In this document: positions 1-9,929 of the stretch, in pieces
How the letters are laid out: every line of letters starts with the position of its first letter
Numbering within the stretch: the stretch's first letter is position 1
Assembly (NCBI GenBank): GCA_030435675.1
Contig: CM059625.1
Location: 9,424,001 to 9,488,000 of the forward strand
Source of the DNA: Steinernema hermaphroditum
Lineage: Eukaryota > Nematoda > Chromadorea > Rhabditida > Steinernematidae
DNA: 64,000 nucleotides
Direction of reading: 5' to 3'
Made by a program: the position numbers and the translations under genes
Notes under the pieces: generated by a model
Seen by the model: only the letters and a program-made list of their open reading frames with translations
What the model was told of the DNA's origin: nothing
Databases searched by the model: none

Positions 1-1340
1 GTCCACAGTGACAATGAGATCAAGAGAACGCAGAAGAAGGAACTCTGCAACGTTACCTATTCAAGCGTGCGAGTATTCAGATAAAAACAAAAGTTCTTCG
101 TCGATTTGTTGTCTTTTTGGAAACGTCGGATGTGAGACAGTTGCCGGGCACAAAATTCGTCTGCGCACGCCGGCAAAGGGTAAGACGATAAAAGTTCCGA
201 CTTAATTAGTTAATAAAATGTGAGGGAACCGGATTTAGTAGCGTGGAAATCCCCGATGAGCAGCCGAATGGCGCACTCACTTTGTGAAACATCAAGGGAG
301 TGCAAATGTGTGTATGTATTGACTATGCCTCGGAAGGCGGCGTTCACTGGACTTCTATTCCTTAACTTTGAGGCTTACGTCGCTTAGTGGAGGTGGTCCC
401 TCACGCCGCAAGTCTTCACTTCTGTCTACCCCGGTTGGATTTAATCGTATGAGGGCGTTATTCTTGAGACCAAGTTACGACCCCGGACTTTTCCGATATT
501 ACGCTTTCTCTGGTTCAGGCTTGATTGAGCACCCGTCGTGAGTTGGCGAGACCCACTCCAATTGTTTCAGTGAATCTTCATTCGCTGTCGCGCGTAAAAT
601 GCACAACTTCTGGCAGTAGCGTCTTCCTTGAGCAGGGATTCGGCAGGGCCAACCGTGTTTGTCTCGTCGTTCGGACCAAACGCTAAAAATACTTCTAGGG
701 GGCGCGCAGCTTATGACTCTTCCGAAGCACCACAGTTTTGATTAATTATGTTCTCGTTGACCCTTTGGGGACGAGTTGACTCATAACTCATTGTCTTCTT
801 GTGGACTACGGGACTCTGCGCGCCATTCCGCAGCTTCTTCTTACTGAGAAGCCGTTTGTAATGAGCACATAACGCGTTTGGAAGTTGCTTTGCCGTTGTT
901 TACGAAATTGGGGTACTTCAGCCAACCATAACGCCAACTTACGCGACGATTCTCACATTTACGACCCCTTTGATTTAACGCGACTTTGTCTAATTAGAGC
1001 TTCTATCTCGGTCGCATCTCGATCACGATAGCTTCCCTTAATTACAACTTTCTTGCGACATCGACGAGAGTCAAATAAAAATGTTCAACACTTTTCGGGC
1101 AGTCGCCACGGGCTGACATTCATAATCCAATAAACAATTATGAGGTCAATACACCAACATTCACTTTAATATGTTCGAGCTCTGGTTGTCCTTTCCAGCT
1201 CTCCCACAGCTTGTGCGCGTGGTAATTGTGAATTGGGAGTGAAGGCAAAAATTCCGCAAGGGCGGCGACAACTCATTCCAGACTTTTAAGTTGTAGTGAA
1301 CGCGGCTAATTCACAACAAATCTGCTTAGAGAAGTATAAA

Positions 1341-1407
1341 GTCGAGAGGGAGCGCGTCCATTAATTGTCTATTTGGCAGCCGACGCGCTTGAGACCCTCC
1401 TCTCGGA
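1341..1407. repeat. Imperfect inverted repeat (hairpin) after a TATAAA box
   Basis: The left arm 1341-1358 (GTCGAGAGGGAGCGCGTC) pairs with 1382-1407, with short bulges. The GACGCGC part at 1382-1388 matches exactly, and CCCTCCTCTCGGAC matches with bulges. The loop is about 23 nt. A TATAAA lies at 1335-1340. It could be the foldback of a small RNA or a chance palindrome; nothing else supports an RNA gene. Confidence 0.4.
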
Positions 1408-1986
1408 CAGATTAAACTTTTCTCCAAATGGCAGTTTTAGTCTACATTCGTTTTTATTTTTGGACGGAACCGTTGCGAGTAATTTAGGCTAGCCCTTCAA
1501 TTGGCACCGTGCGCACCAGCGGTTCGCGCGACTTGGCTAGGCGGCAAACCATTTTGGACTTGCTGCCGAGAATTAGTGCACCCAGCGACTGCGCCTTCCC
1601 GACCAATAGTCGCCGCTTTCCTTTTCGGCCAGTTTCGTTCGTATACAAAGGTGGACCTTATCGCTTTTTTTTTGTCGGATGTTGTGACGACTTCATATTT
1701 TGTGGATATAGCGCATGTGTCTCACGGTCCAGCTCGAAACTGACCGAAAAGGAAAGCGGGACTATTGGTCACTTACCTTGATTCTTAACACTCAAGAGAA
1801 GTTCGAACTCAAAATTACTTACGTATGTACTTTTAAAACACTGAAGTATCTTACGGACAAAATTAGAGGAAACAGCGCGTTCTGGTGGTTATTGATGCAG
1901 TGTGGCTGGACAGCGTGGTGCATTTTGAGGACCTTTGTTCCGGAGACCTGAAAAACATGTTAGTTGAACCAATTATAGTGCTTTTT

Positions 1987-1996
1987 CTTGTTTTCA
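1987..1996 (+). promoter_or_regulatory. Candidate splice or trans-splice acceptor before pdfr-1
   Basis: A TTGTTTTCAG acceptor ends at 1996, 29 nt before the ATG at 2026. An in-frame TGA at 2008 lies between them, so the exon after this acceptor can only start translation at the ATG. This fits spliced-leader addition or a non-coding first exon; the sequence alone does not choose. Confidence 0.5.
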
Positions 1997-2025
1997 GGTT
2001 ATCGTTTTGAACTAAGCGAGGTCTT

Positions 2026-4037
2026 ATGAGCCATATAGACCGCGAAAAGGCCACCTGTGAGTTTCTGCAAAACGAAAACTATCTCTTCCCAAACAACGAC
2101 TACTGCGATGTCGAGTTCGACAAGAGCTTCTGCTGGTACAACGTGACCAGGGGCGATACTCTTTTTAGACAGTGTCCCTTTAATTTCTGCCTGAGCATAG
2201 AGGGATGTGCCGAAGTTGCAGGTTTGTAGCCACTTTACACACAACAACAATAAGCCGGTTCAGCCTCGCTGCAAGTTCAGCGAACATGTCACTTAAACGG
2301 GACGTGGGGAGCTCCCGACTACGGTGGATGCCTAGAAATACTCCACAACTACAAACAATGCTTCGCAGGGTTTTGCAATAGTGTAAGTGACAGAGCGTCT
2401 TTCGGGTGTGCAATGAAAATCGTTCAGTGTCCGGATCCCTTGCGGCAAACTGTGATGGTCGTCACCATGTGCCTTTCGGTCACTTCTGTGGCCGTCCTCG
2501 TGGCGGCACTTGTTCTCTTCACCTTCTTCGACTCACTTCAGTGTCGACGTCTTTCGATTCACAAGAACTTGGCCACTGCTTTCGTCTTTCGGTTCGCCGT
2601 CTTGGCGCTTTGGAATGCGGCGTCCACATCGCACTGGTTCTACGACTGTGCAGAATTCAATCAACGACCGCTCTACCACATTGTGAGCAAAAAGTCTTTT
2701 TACTCGAGCTTGTAACGAAATGTATTTTAGGAATGGATGTGCAAATGTATTTTGTGGTTTTTTATCTACTTCCAAGTAAGTGCATTATTCTTTCATTGAA
2801 GTTTTCGTACTGGCTGCCCGGGGACATGGAATCATATTCTGCCTTTTCCGAAAGTTCGATTTGAATGGAGACGCTATCTCGGAATCGGACTCCCGAGGGG
2901 AATAACTCTCGAAATAAGATGAGATTTCGTGCGGTGATAAATGAGTGGAAAAGCCAATTCTTCAACTTGCTTTTATTTGTTTACAGAATGTACGCCCCCG
3001 TCTTCGTTTGGCACAAAAGATCCTTTGAAACATTATGTAATACACCAATTTTTCATCGTTTAATTAGCATAAGCATATTCTATTGATCTATCAAATCTCT
3101 ATTTCTAGGTTGCGAGTGTGATGTGGATGTTCATCGAAGGAGCCTATTTATACAGCCGGTTTACCGTATTTGCGATGAGATCGGCGGAGCCACCTTCTTG
3201 GGTTTTTCAACTCGTTGGTTGGGGTAAGTGCAGAGGTGGGGTCATAGCTAGACACTTTTTTTGAAGGAGTCCCCTTTGTGGTGGTCATGGTTTGGACGGT
3301 GGTACACGAGGAATATTCAAGACTCAATGCAAATTCGTTCTGCTGGCTACCGTATGCTCAAGGGCCCCATTTGTGGATATTGACCGGAACAATGGAGTTC
3401 GCTTTAATCGTATGTTACATCCGCCAAAATATCGTTTCAATGCACACATTAACAGCTGAATCTTCTATTTTTGTTCCTTATTGTTGTCATCCTCGTGCAG
3501 AAACTACACTCTGGGAATACGGACACAAAAATAATTTGGTACGTATGTGTCGCTAATCAAAGCACGTTGAATGAGCGTTTAGGAAGACCGTAAAAGCAAC
3601 ATTTCTACTTGTGCCCTTACTGGGAGTTTCCAACTTTCCCCTTTTTTACGAGCCTGACCATCCAAGCGGGGCCTACATGCTCATTTCGGCGATTCTCCAG
3701 CACTCGCAGGCAAGTACTCAACGAGGGACTCTCTAACTGTTCTTATACAGGGGATATTCATTGCCGTTCTCTACTGCTTCCTCAACAGCGAGGTGCAACT
3801 GGCGGTGAAAAGACAAATCGCAAAACTTCCTTATCGATTCTTGTGAGCATTCAGCCTTAATGGTATTGATTTAAAGCAAGCAGATTTAGGAGACACACGT
3901 ACTTTGAGACACAAAGAACGTACGTCCCAGAATCAGGTACGGTGAACACGAGGCATGGCATTCCTATGGAGCAACTGGAGGGAAATTCCGACAGCCAGAG
4001 CCAACGCTCCACAACGGGCGAGCCTTTGGCAAATTGA
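2026..4037 (+). CDS. pdfr-1: PDF neuropeptide receptor (class B secretin-family GPCR), PDFR-1 orthologue
   Basis: Predicted receptor for PDF peptides, a Gs-type class B GPCR in the plasma membrane. Nine exons close in phase: 2026-2221, 2264-2682, 2731-2775, 3109-3223, 3267-3409, 3456-3538, 3583-3709, 3751-3842, 3890-4037 (455 aa). The N-terminus carries the cysteine-rich hormone-receptor domain (CHLNGTWGAPDYGGCLE). Seven hydrophobic segments follow, with class B marks: IHKNLATAFVF after TM1, WMFIEGAYLYS in TM3, GWGVPF in TM4, CWLPYAQGPHLW in loop 2 and FLNSEVQ after TM7. The tail is Ser/Thr-rich. The first exon has no signal peptide because a TGA at 2008 closes the frame, so an upstream alternative first exon is possible. 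The seventh intron uses a GC donor (3710). The match to C. elegans pdfr-1 is from memory but strong. Confidence 0.92.
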
Positions 4038-4156
4038 GTGCGTTCATTGAATGCCCATTGTTTCAGCGGTTCCGCTCGACTACAAGTAGCAACTCACTGA
4101 TCTCACACGTTGCCGCTACAAGAAATAGACCTGTAAAAAGACGATGTTGTACGGTG

Positions 4157-4162
4157 AATAAA
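4157..4162 (+). terminator. Polyadenylation signal AATAAA, pdfr-1
   Basis: AATAAA about 120 nt after the pdfr-1 stop. A second AATAAA lies at 4984-4989. Confidence 0.55.
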
Positions 4163-5681
4163 TTTTATATTTCTCCTTTCTTAAATCCATCGGAGGCAAG
4201 AAGTCTGCCCTACTCACTTCTCCTTAACAGCTCTACTGGCGAAATGGTTGGTAAAAGGTTAAATCTTTTCAAATGAATTAATAGTGTTGTCTCGGAAAAG
4301 AATTTCCAACTGGTAAACAATTTTCATATTTCACAAATTGTGTCTTCTGTTTTGCTTTGCATTTTTAATCAACCGAGTCGTCCAAATAAGGATGACGCGA
4401 TCTTTGACGTGCTGTTTTCTGCATCACAGGACCTTATATCGAATAAATTGTGACAGCAAATATGTTTTCCTACGCGCTACTGAATATCGCCAATCGTTAT
4501 TTTGGCCCGGCCGTTTTCCGAAAGTTCGAAGTGTACACTACAACGTTCCGTGGGACGTTCTGTGAAATGACCGGGCATAATGAGCGGTCTACGGTGTACA
4601 TTGGACACTCGATATTTGCCTTATTTTGGGTCCTAACTCCTACGTTATCGCTTCAAGAAATGCGGCATGATGAATTCAAGCCTCTATTCTCTAAAACGTT
4701 TAAAGGATCAAATCTAACTCCGCCTTGCAGACCGATATTCCGCACCTAGACAATGTTCACTGTTTTATTAATATGCATTTTCTTCATGCGCTATTTCACA
4801 ACTTAGTCTGAATTTTCAGAGCAAACATCAAGCGGATTTCTTCATGCATGAAACGGAGTGCACCGGAATTCATTTGGCCGCGACGCCTTCTAGATGTACT
4901 CATAGCATATGGATTTGTGCGCTTAAATGCAAACCTATTTATATTGCGCGATCTATCAAATGACAACACACAACACTTGGTTCAATAAATTTTAACTTTT
5001 GTACAAGTTCGCAGTTGCTTTATGTTGAAGCTTTGCTGGCTTGGTCCTCATGGACCTACCCATCGTGAAGGAAAAACTATCATGTGGTGTAAAAGTGACG
5101 AACATTCCGTTCAGCATGCATGTCCACTTTCGTCGAGTGATTCACCGAGGAATGCAGCACTCAGCACGACGGATGTGTATTCCAGTTGGCGGTGACGAGT
5201 GACGAGGTGCGCAATTTTTATGAGCACCAAGTTCGCGCGTGCGGTCTTCCACGATCCACTTAAGGAAACTGGACTTATTAGTCACGCGCTCTCCTCATCC
5301 ACGAATTGCCTGCAATCGCTTGCTTGAATGCCACAAGAGGCAAAAAATGGACAACGACCACCCAACGTATTCTACTGATAAATACGAAGATAAAGACCTG
5401 GATAGATAATGTTATCGTGATACAACGAACAGTATCTTTCGTCCAAAAAATATATGCAAAAAGATTTCGTCGTTCAATAAGAGTTATGAGTGCGAAGTAT
5501 GCATCCAAGAAATCCCGTTCCTGAGGAGGACCAGCACATCGCGACTATAATGCAATTTGCGACAAAGAAACATAAGTGGAACGAAATTTCCCTTCCATTC
5601 TGAGGTGTATGCGAACAGTCTCCGCCCTGCTTTCTCTAATATAAGGATTCACCTCTTGGACTCTCTCATCACTCGCTCATC
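4163..5681. other. Intergenic; no supported gene
   Basis: Short overlapping frames only, none with a splice-consistent extension or known motif. The final 60 bases before 5682 are the collagen 5' UTR and promoter; CTCATC repeats precede the ATG. Confidence 0.55.
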
Positions 5682-6933
5682 ATGGGTTCCGCACGAACAG
5701 CTGGCTACATAGCTGTGGTCACTTCAATCGGCGCTTTGTTCGCCACTCTCCTTTACATCCCTTCTTTGGTCGTGAAGATCAATGATATTAATGAAAAGGT
5801 ATTGTCTTTTGTCTTTGATCGCTCATCTTTTCCAACGAGCTTTTTAGCTGAAAGTTGATTCTGATCAGTTTCGTCTTTTGGCCGACGAAGCCTGGTCAGA
5901 GCTACTGAAGGCGCGCTCTTCCAATGGTCGTTCAAGACGTCAAGTTAGTTTCGGTGTAACCTATCTGCTGTTGTGCATCCAAAAACTTAGGCTTATGGCG
6001 AGAATCTGCCCAAAGTGTACCCACTCCACAAGGGGTATCAAAAGCCAGACTCTTTCGTAACATCTGGACCCACATGCGGTATGCTTGTAAATTCACAATT
6101 TCTCCAAAGAAGTAAAAACATTCAGCTTGTAATGCTCAGAATACTTGTCCACCTGGACCACCAGGAGCTCCCGGAAAACCGGGTGAAGATGGAACTCCCG
6201 GAGCACCCGGAGCACCAGGAGCGCCTGGCCTTGCCGGTATCGCACCACCAGTTACTATTGATCCGGTAAGCTTAAGTGTATGTTCGTGATGGTACCATTC
6301 ACTTTAGAACGCCGGATGTCGTGTCTGCCCTCACGGCCCACGCGGACCTCCCGGACAACCTGGAGAAGTCGGTCCCATGGGTGAACCGGGTCTGGTCGGA
6401 CCACCTGGACGAGATGGAGACTCGGGAAGACCAGGATATCCTGGAAGTCACGGGATTCCCGGCGAACCTGGAAAACCGGGAAAAGTTGGAGAGCAGGGAC
6501 CACCTGGAAGAGACGGAATTCGAGGACAGAAGGGGCCTGCTGGACCTAAGGGGGATATCGGACCTTCTGGACAGAAAGGACCGGAAGGCTATCCCGGACC
6601 AGACGGACAGCGTGGAAATGACGGTAGGCTAATTTACCATTTATATGCTTAACACGTCATTAAGGACCAATGGGACCCCCTGGATCTAAGGGTCTTCCCG
6701 GCATGCCAGGACAAAACGGACAGCCCGGACTTCAAGGACCTCCTGGTGAGCCAGGAGAAGACGCGCAGTACTGTCCCTGTCCAAGCCGCTCTTCGGGTGT
6801 TGAGAAACAGCAACAAGGATACGATACACCGGTATCAAGTCCGTCCACCCAATCATACAGCCAACCGCCATCATATGAGCCCCAGCCGACGGCCGCCGTC
6901 GAACGCAACCCATACAGTCGCCGCCTCGTTTAG
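5682..6933 (+). CDS. Cuticular collagen
   Basis: Structural collagen secreted by the epidermis into the cuticle. Six exons close in phase: 5682-5798, 5848-5943, 5991-6078, 6126-6265, 6308-6623, 6665-6933 (341 aa). The N-terminus has a cytoplasm-to-membrane hydrophobic segment ([19 protein letters not shown]) of the nematode cuticle collagen N domain. A furin-type RSRRQ site follows at about residue 70, where the propeptide is cut. Gly-X-Y blocks are interrupted by cysteine knots ([20 protein letters not shown]), and the C-terminus has YCPCP and a Tyr/Pro/Gln tail. Cysteines flanking the triple helix are typical of trimer cross-links. The group within the large collagen family cannot be fixed, so no symbol is given. 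The start is the first ATG of a frame that splices cleanly. Confidence 0.93.
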
Positions 6934-6961
6934 TTCTGTCGGTTGCGTGAACGAATTTATA

Positions 6962-6967
6962 AATAAA
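6962..6967 (+). terminator. Polyadenylation signal AATAAA, collagen
   Basis: AATAAA 29 nt after the collagen stop, within TTTATAAATAAAACA. Confidence 0.7.
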
Positions 6968-7330
6968 ACAACACTCAGCAGCTTGATTGCTTTTCAAAGA
7001 ATTTCATCGCCTTCCGAGTTCGACTCCTCGTCGCATTCGGCTGTCGCTAGCGGTATTTTGCCCACCAAGAGAACCAGTGAAGAGCTGTTCGAATCGCTTT
7101 TGCACTGCATCCTGTCAGCGAAGCGCAAATGAGTGTACTTCACGGTGGAACCGAAGTCATCAGGACTCGATGTTGGACTGCTGGGGGTGCTTAAGAGAGA
7201 GCGGTGACTCCAGGCCGAAGTCTGTTACCAGGATGCAACGGTGTCCACAGGTAGGAGTTCACCTCGGGAGGAAGAATGTGAAGTGCGACTGCAATTGCAC
7301 GATTAGTAATACGGATCTTCTAAGCCAGCC

Positions 7331-7669
7331 TTACTGTGTTCGAGCCATTTCGGAAATCTGAAACGATTCTGTCGAGGGACTTACAGAAGACGCTTCGTGG
7401 CTCAAATTATCGTAGCTAATCCACAAAGCCTTGATGAGGGCGTCTAGAAAGGACGCTCTCTGTTGCCTGAGGGCGTCTTCACTAGGAACCTCTCTTGGTT
7501 CGTTCGAGCTGTGAACTTCTAAGATAGTTTCTTCTTCGCCCACCGGGGGTGAAGAGCCATGCTCAAGCGTACTTTCTATTTGATTGCACGTGGATATGAG
7601 AGCGGTTATTGACTCTCTACAGTGCTGAACTGAAGTCGAGACGGTGGTGACGTCCACTCCAGAGCTCAT
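7331..7669 (-). CDS. Small acidic helical protein, weakly Mediator subunit 30-like
   Basis: A 112-codon frame on the minus strand. Its composition looks like a real protein, with an N-terminal Ser/Thr-rich part, a Cys-containing helix (SVQHCRESITALISTCNQI), an acidic linker and a C-terminal helix (LRQQRASFLDALIKALWISY). The order 'helix with Cys, linker, LRQ..LF.KL..VYD-like helix' recalls MED30 of the Mediator head, but the likeness is thin. The frame stays open upstream to about 7790 without an ATG, and an AG acceptor lies near 7764, so the true start may be upstream. A GTAAGT near the 3' end could be a donor, but no acceptor gives an intron of normal size. It is tail to tail with the collagen. 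Confidence 0.45.
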   Translation of the reverse strand: MSSGVDVTTVSTSVQHCRESITALISTCNQIESTLEHGSSPPVGEEETILEVHSSNEPREVPSEDALRQQRASFLDALIKALWISYDNLSHEASSVSPSTESFQISEMARTQ

Positions 7670-7803
7670 TTCCGTAACACCTGCTGCTGTGAGGTTTTCT
7701 GTTAAGCGACCAGAGAAGAGAGGGGATGTCTCCGTTGCCTGTGGCTTCGTCCCCCGATTCTTTTCACTAAATTCATCAGAGATTGTTTAAAAACGAGATT
7801 TAA

Positions 7804-7809
7804 TTTATT
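7804..7809 (-). terminator. Polyadenylation signal (AATAAA on minus strand), orphan GPCR
   Basis: TTTATT on the plus strand, about 110 nt past the GPCR stop at 7919. Confidence 0.5.
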
Positions 7810-7918
7810 GATAAATAAACTATTGAGCACGTCACAAAACAACACCGAAGGCTATTCCAGGGATACCACACAGAACTCCATGCTTCTGAAAGAAATAAAT
7901 CATCCGCGATCTAGCAAA

Positions 7919-9929
7919 CTACATGCTGTTAACGACGACAACGCACCTCGAGCCGCGACATCTGCATGGAAGGTACCGTAGTAGGTTCGAAAGACGTTCC
8001 AAAGGCAACAAAGAGTGAGCACTTTCGATAAGATGCTGTCGCAGTTCCCGATTCAGCCAGAAATAAATCAGCGGGTTAATCATTTGAGTGGCCGAGTAGA
8101 AGAAACTGTTAAAGAGAACCGCCCATTTGTTTGTGATTTCAAACAGATAGTAGCACGTGTAATAGGCTGTCATGTACGAGTAGAAAAAAACGGTAACGGT
8201 GGAAATCTAAACGTCACTGTTTTCGACCCACTTGTCAACACTTCTACCTGAAAGAATATGCGCTGCTGCTGTCGATTCGCTCTTTTTGCGGCGATTTCTT
8301 TCAGGTGATTTTGTACATGTTGCGAACCCATTTTCATCGACATCTCGATGAGCATTGTACTTGCCCTAAAGAGTCGTTGATCGTTTCAAGCGCTCAAAGC
8401 AATAATATAAGCAGACATGGAAAAGTGCCAAAGTATTTGTTTAAAACCCTCAAAAATGGAGGCCGTTGAAAGGGGAGTTTCAGAAGATTTGAAAAAGCTT
8501 CTAAAGCACATTGAAACCGACTCCAGTGTTGATTTTCTCGAATTTGTTCCTTTCCAGGTAAGCGTTAATGCGAAATGAACGAGAAACAAAGCAATATATC
8601 TTAAATTTTGTTGTTTGCACCTTCTCTGTTATTGAATTTTTATCGAGAGCATAGCAGAAACGATGATGTGATGGTAAAAAAACAAGCATAACGGTGCTAA
8701 TTTTGCTCTATTTAGACGTAGAATTGAAAACACTAAAAAGCCGTGAATCGACCACATCTAAGTGATGCAATGCCAAGTGCTTTTCGACTACTCTGTTACC
8801 TCTGCCACTGATGCCGCGCGCTCATTGCCTTGCCAGTAAAAGGCATTCGAGTGCTAGATCTTAACATCTCGGAAGTTACAACATCGTACGGCGACTAAAC
8901 AAGTGCAAAAGACTCACATTCTGAGAGCCAGCTTCCTCTTATGCCTCCTGTAGAGTTGGATTAACGTCAACGGAGTACTGACGGTAAGAATGGAAATTGT
9001 GACTAGCTCAAGCGGGACGTACGTGTAAGTGTAGATGTTCAAATGGGAGAAACTCCGAGCAGAAAGGTCTGAAAATGTGTTGCTTTTAATACATCTAGAA
9101 GGCTATATAAGAACTGTAAGTCTCGAAGCCAAACGTGTAATAGTGGTGCTCTTCGAGGGGCGTGATCAAGCAGCAAAAGTTAAAAATAAAGAATGTTGTG
9201 TTGGTCGCGAAGAATACAATCCAACAGGTCATGCTGAAAAATTTGGGTAAAGGTTACGGTATCTGTCGTTTTTCCTACCTGAAATTGCGAATGAGCCGAT
9301 GAGTGATAATTTGATTGTAGCGTCCATAAAATGTTATTGCGATCAGGCGGTCAACGCTGATGGCAGCCATGTGTCTGGAAAAAGTATATTGTGCGTCCGA
9401 TGGTATCTGCTCTCAAGATTCTAGGGCAGCTTGCATCAGCAACGCATAGTTTAGCATCGAACACTATTGGTGCATTGGTCAAAACGTTTTCGTAGTCTGC
9501 AGGATACTTATCCCCCCAAGAAAAGATAGTTGTTCTCACGTAAGTGTTATGCTCCATGCAGTCCAGTCGAGAATGTTGAACACCCGTATTGCCAAATAAG
9601 GTAGATGAATACGCTGAAGTACGATGGGTGGGTAGAAGTAGCTGGTTGTAACAATCCCATGTAGAACGTCGGCCGATGCTAAGCTGAGCATCAGAAGAAA
9701 GCTTCAACTTGACGAAAGTTTTCCAGTAGAGTAACGAAACGGTTACCTAGGACGCGAAAGATATTTGTGGCGGATGAAAACGGCGATCAGGCACATATTG
9801 CCGACGATTGCCATGGCTCCGAGACATTCTAACCCGGCGAAAACGAGGTTATTCTCCACCGATTGCGACACCATCCATGTGTGATCGAACTCCTTTAGAA
9901 AGGCGAAGTCGCTCGGAGCCTCGAGGACA
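7919..9929 (-). CDS. Orphan rhodopsin-class GPCR (5' end missing)
   Basis: Seven-helix receptor of the rhodopsin class; ligand unknown. Exons in coding order, all closing in phase: 9929-9747 (TM1, IVGN motif), 9701-9540 (TM2, LSLASADVL), 9374-9279 (TM3 end, SVDRLIAI), 9233-9115 (TM4), 9068-8918 (TM5), 8365-8248 (loop 3, basic), 8206-7919 (TM6, TM7 with NPLIYFW, tail with CRCRG). The GN, LAxAD, DR and NPxxY signatures secure the class. Oddities are DRL in place of DRY and no CWxP in TM6 (VFFYSYMTAYYTCYYLFEI instead). The first exon listed begins in phase 2 at an acceptor, so an upstream exon with the start codon exists, probably between 9950 and 11000; I could not fix it. Peptide-receptor-like by overall shape, but unassigned. 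Confidence 0.88.

Larger units (their letters stand above)
1..2025. other. No supported gene; non-coding flank upstream of pdfr-1
   Basis: I see no convincing coding exon here. Between about 205 and 1500 there is no open frame of 60 codons in any of the six frames. The short frames between 1501 and 1950 overlap one another and show no recognisable motif. The last bases hold a polypyrimidine-AG acceptor (ends at 1996) just before the first pdfr-1 coding exon. An imperfect inverted repeat lies at 1341-1407 and is listed separately. Confidence 0.6.

Noticed and set aside
6276..6632. Second plus-strand frame through the collagen
   Set aside because: Shifted shadow of the Gly-X-Y exon; the GPPG frame is the real one.
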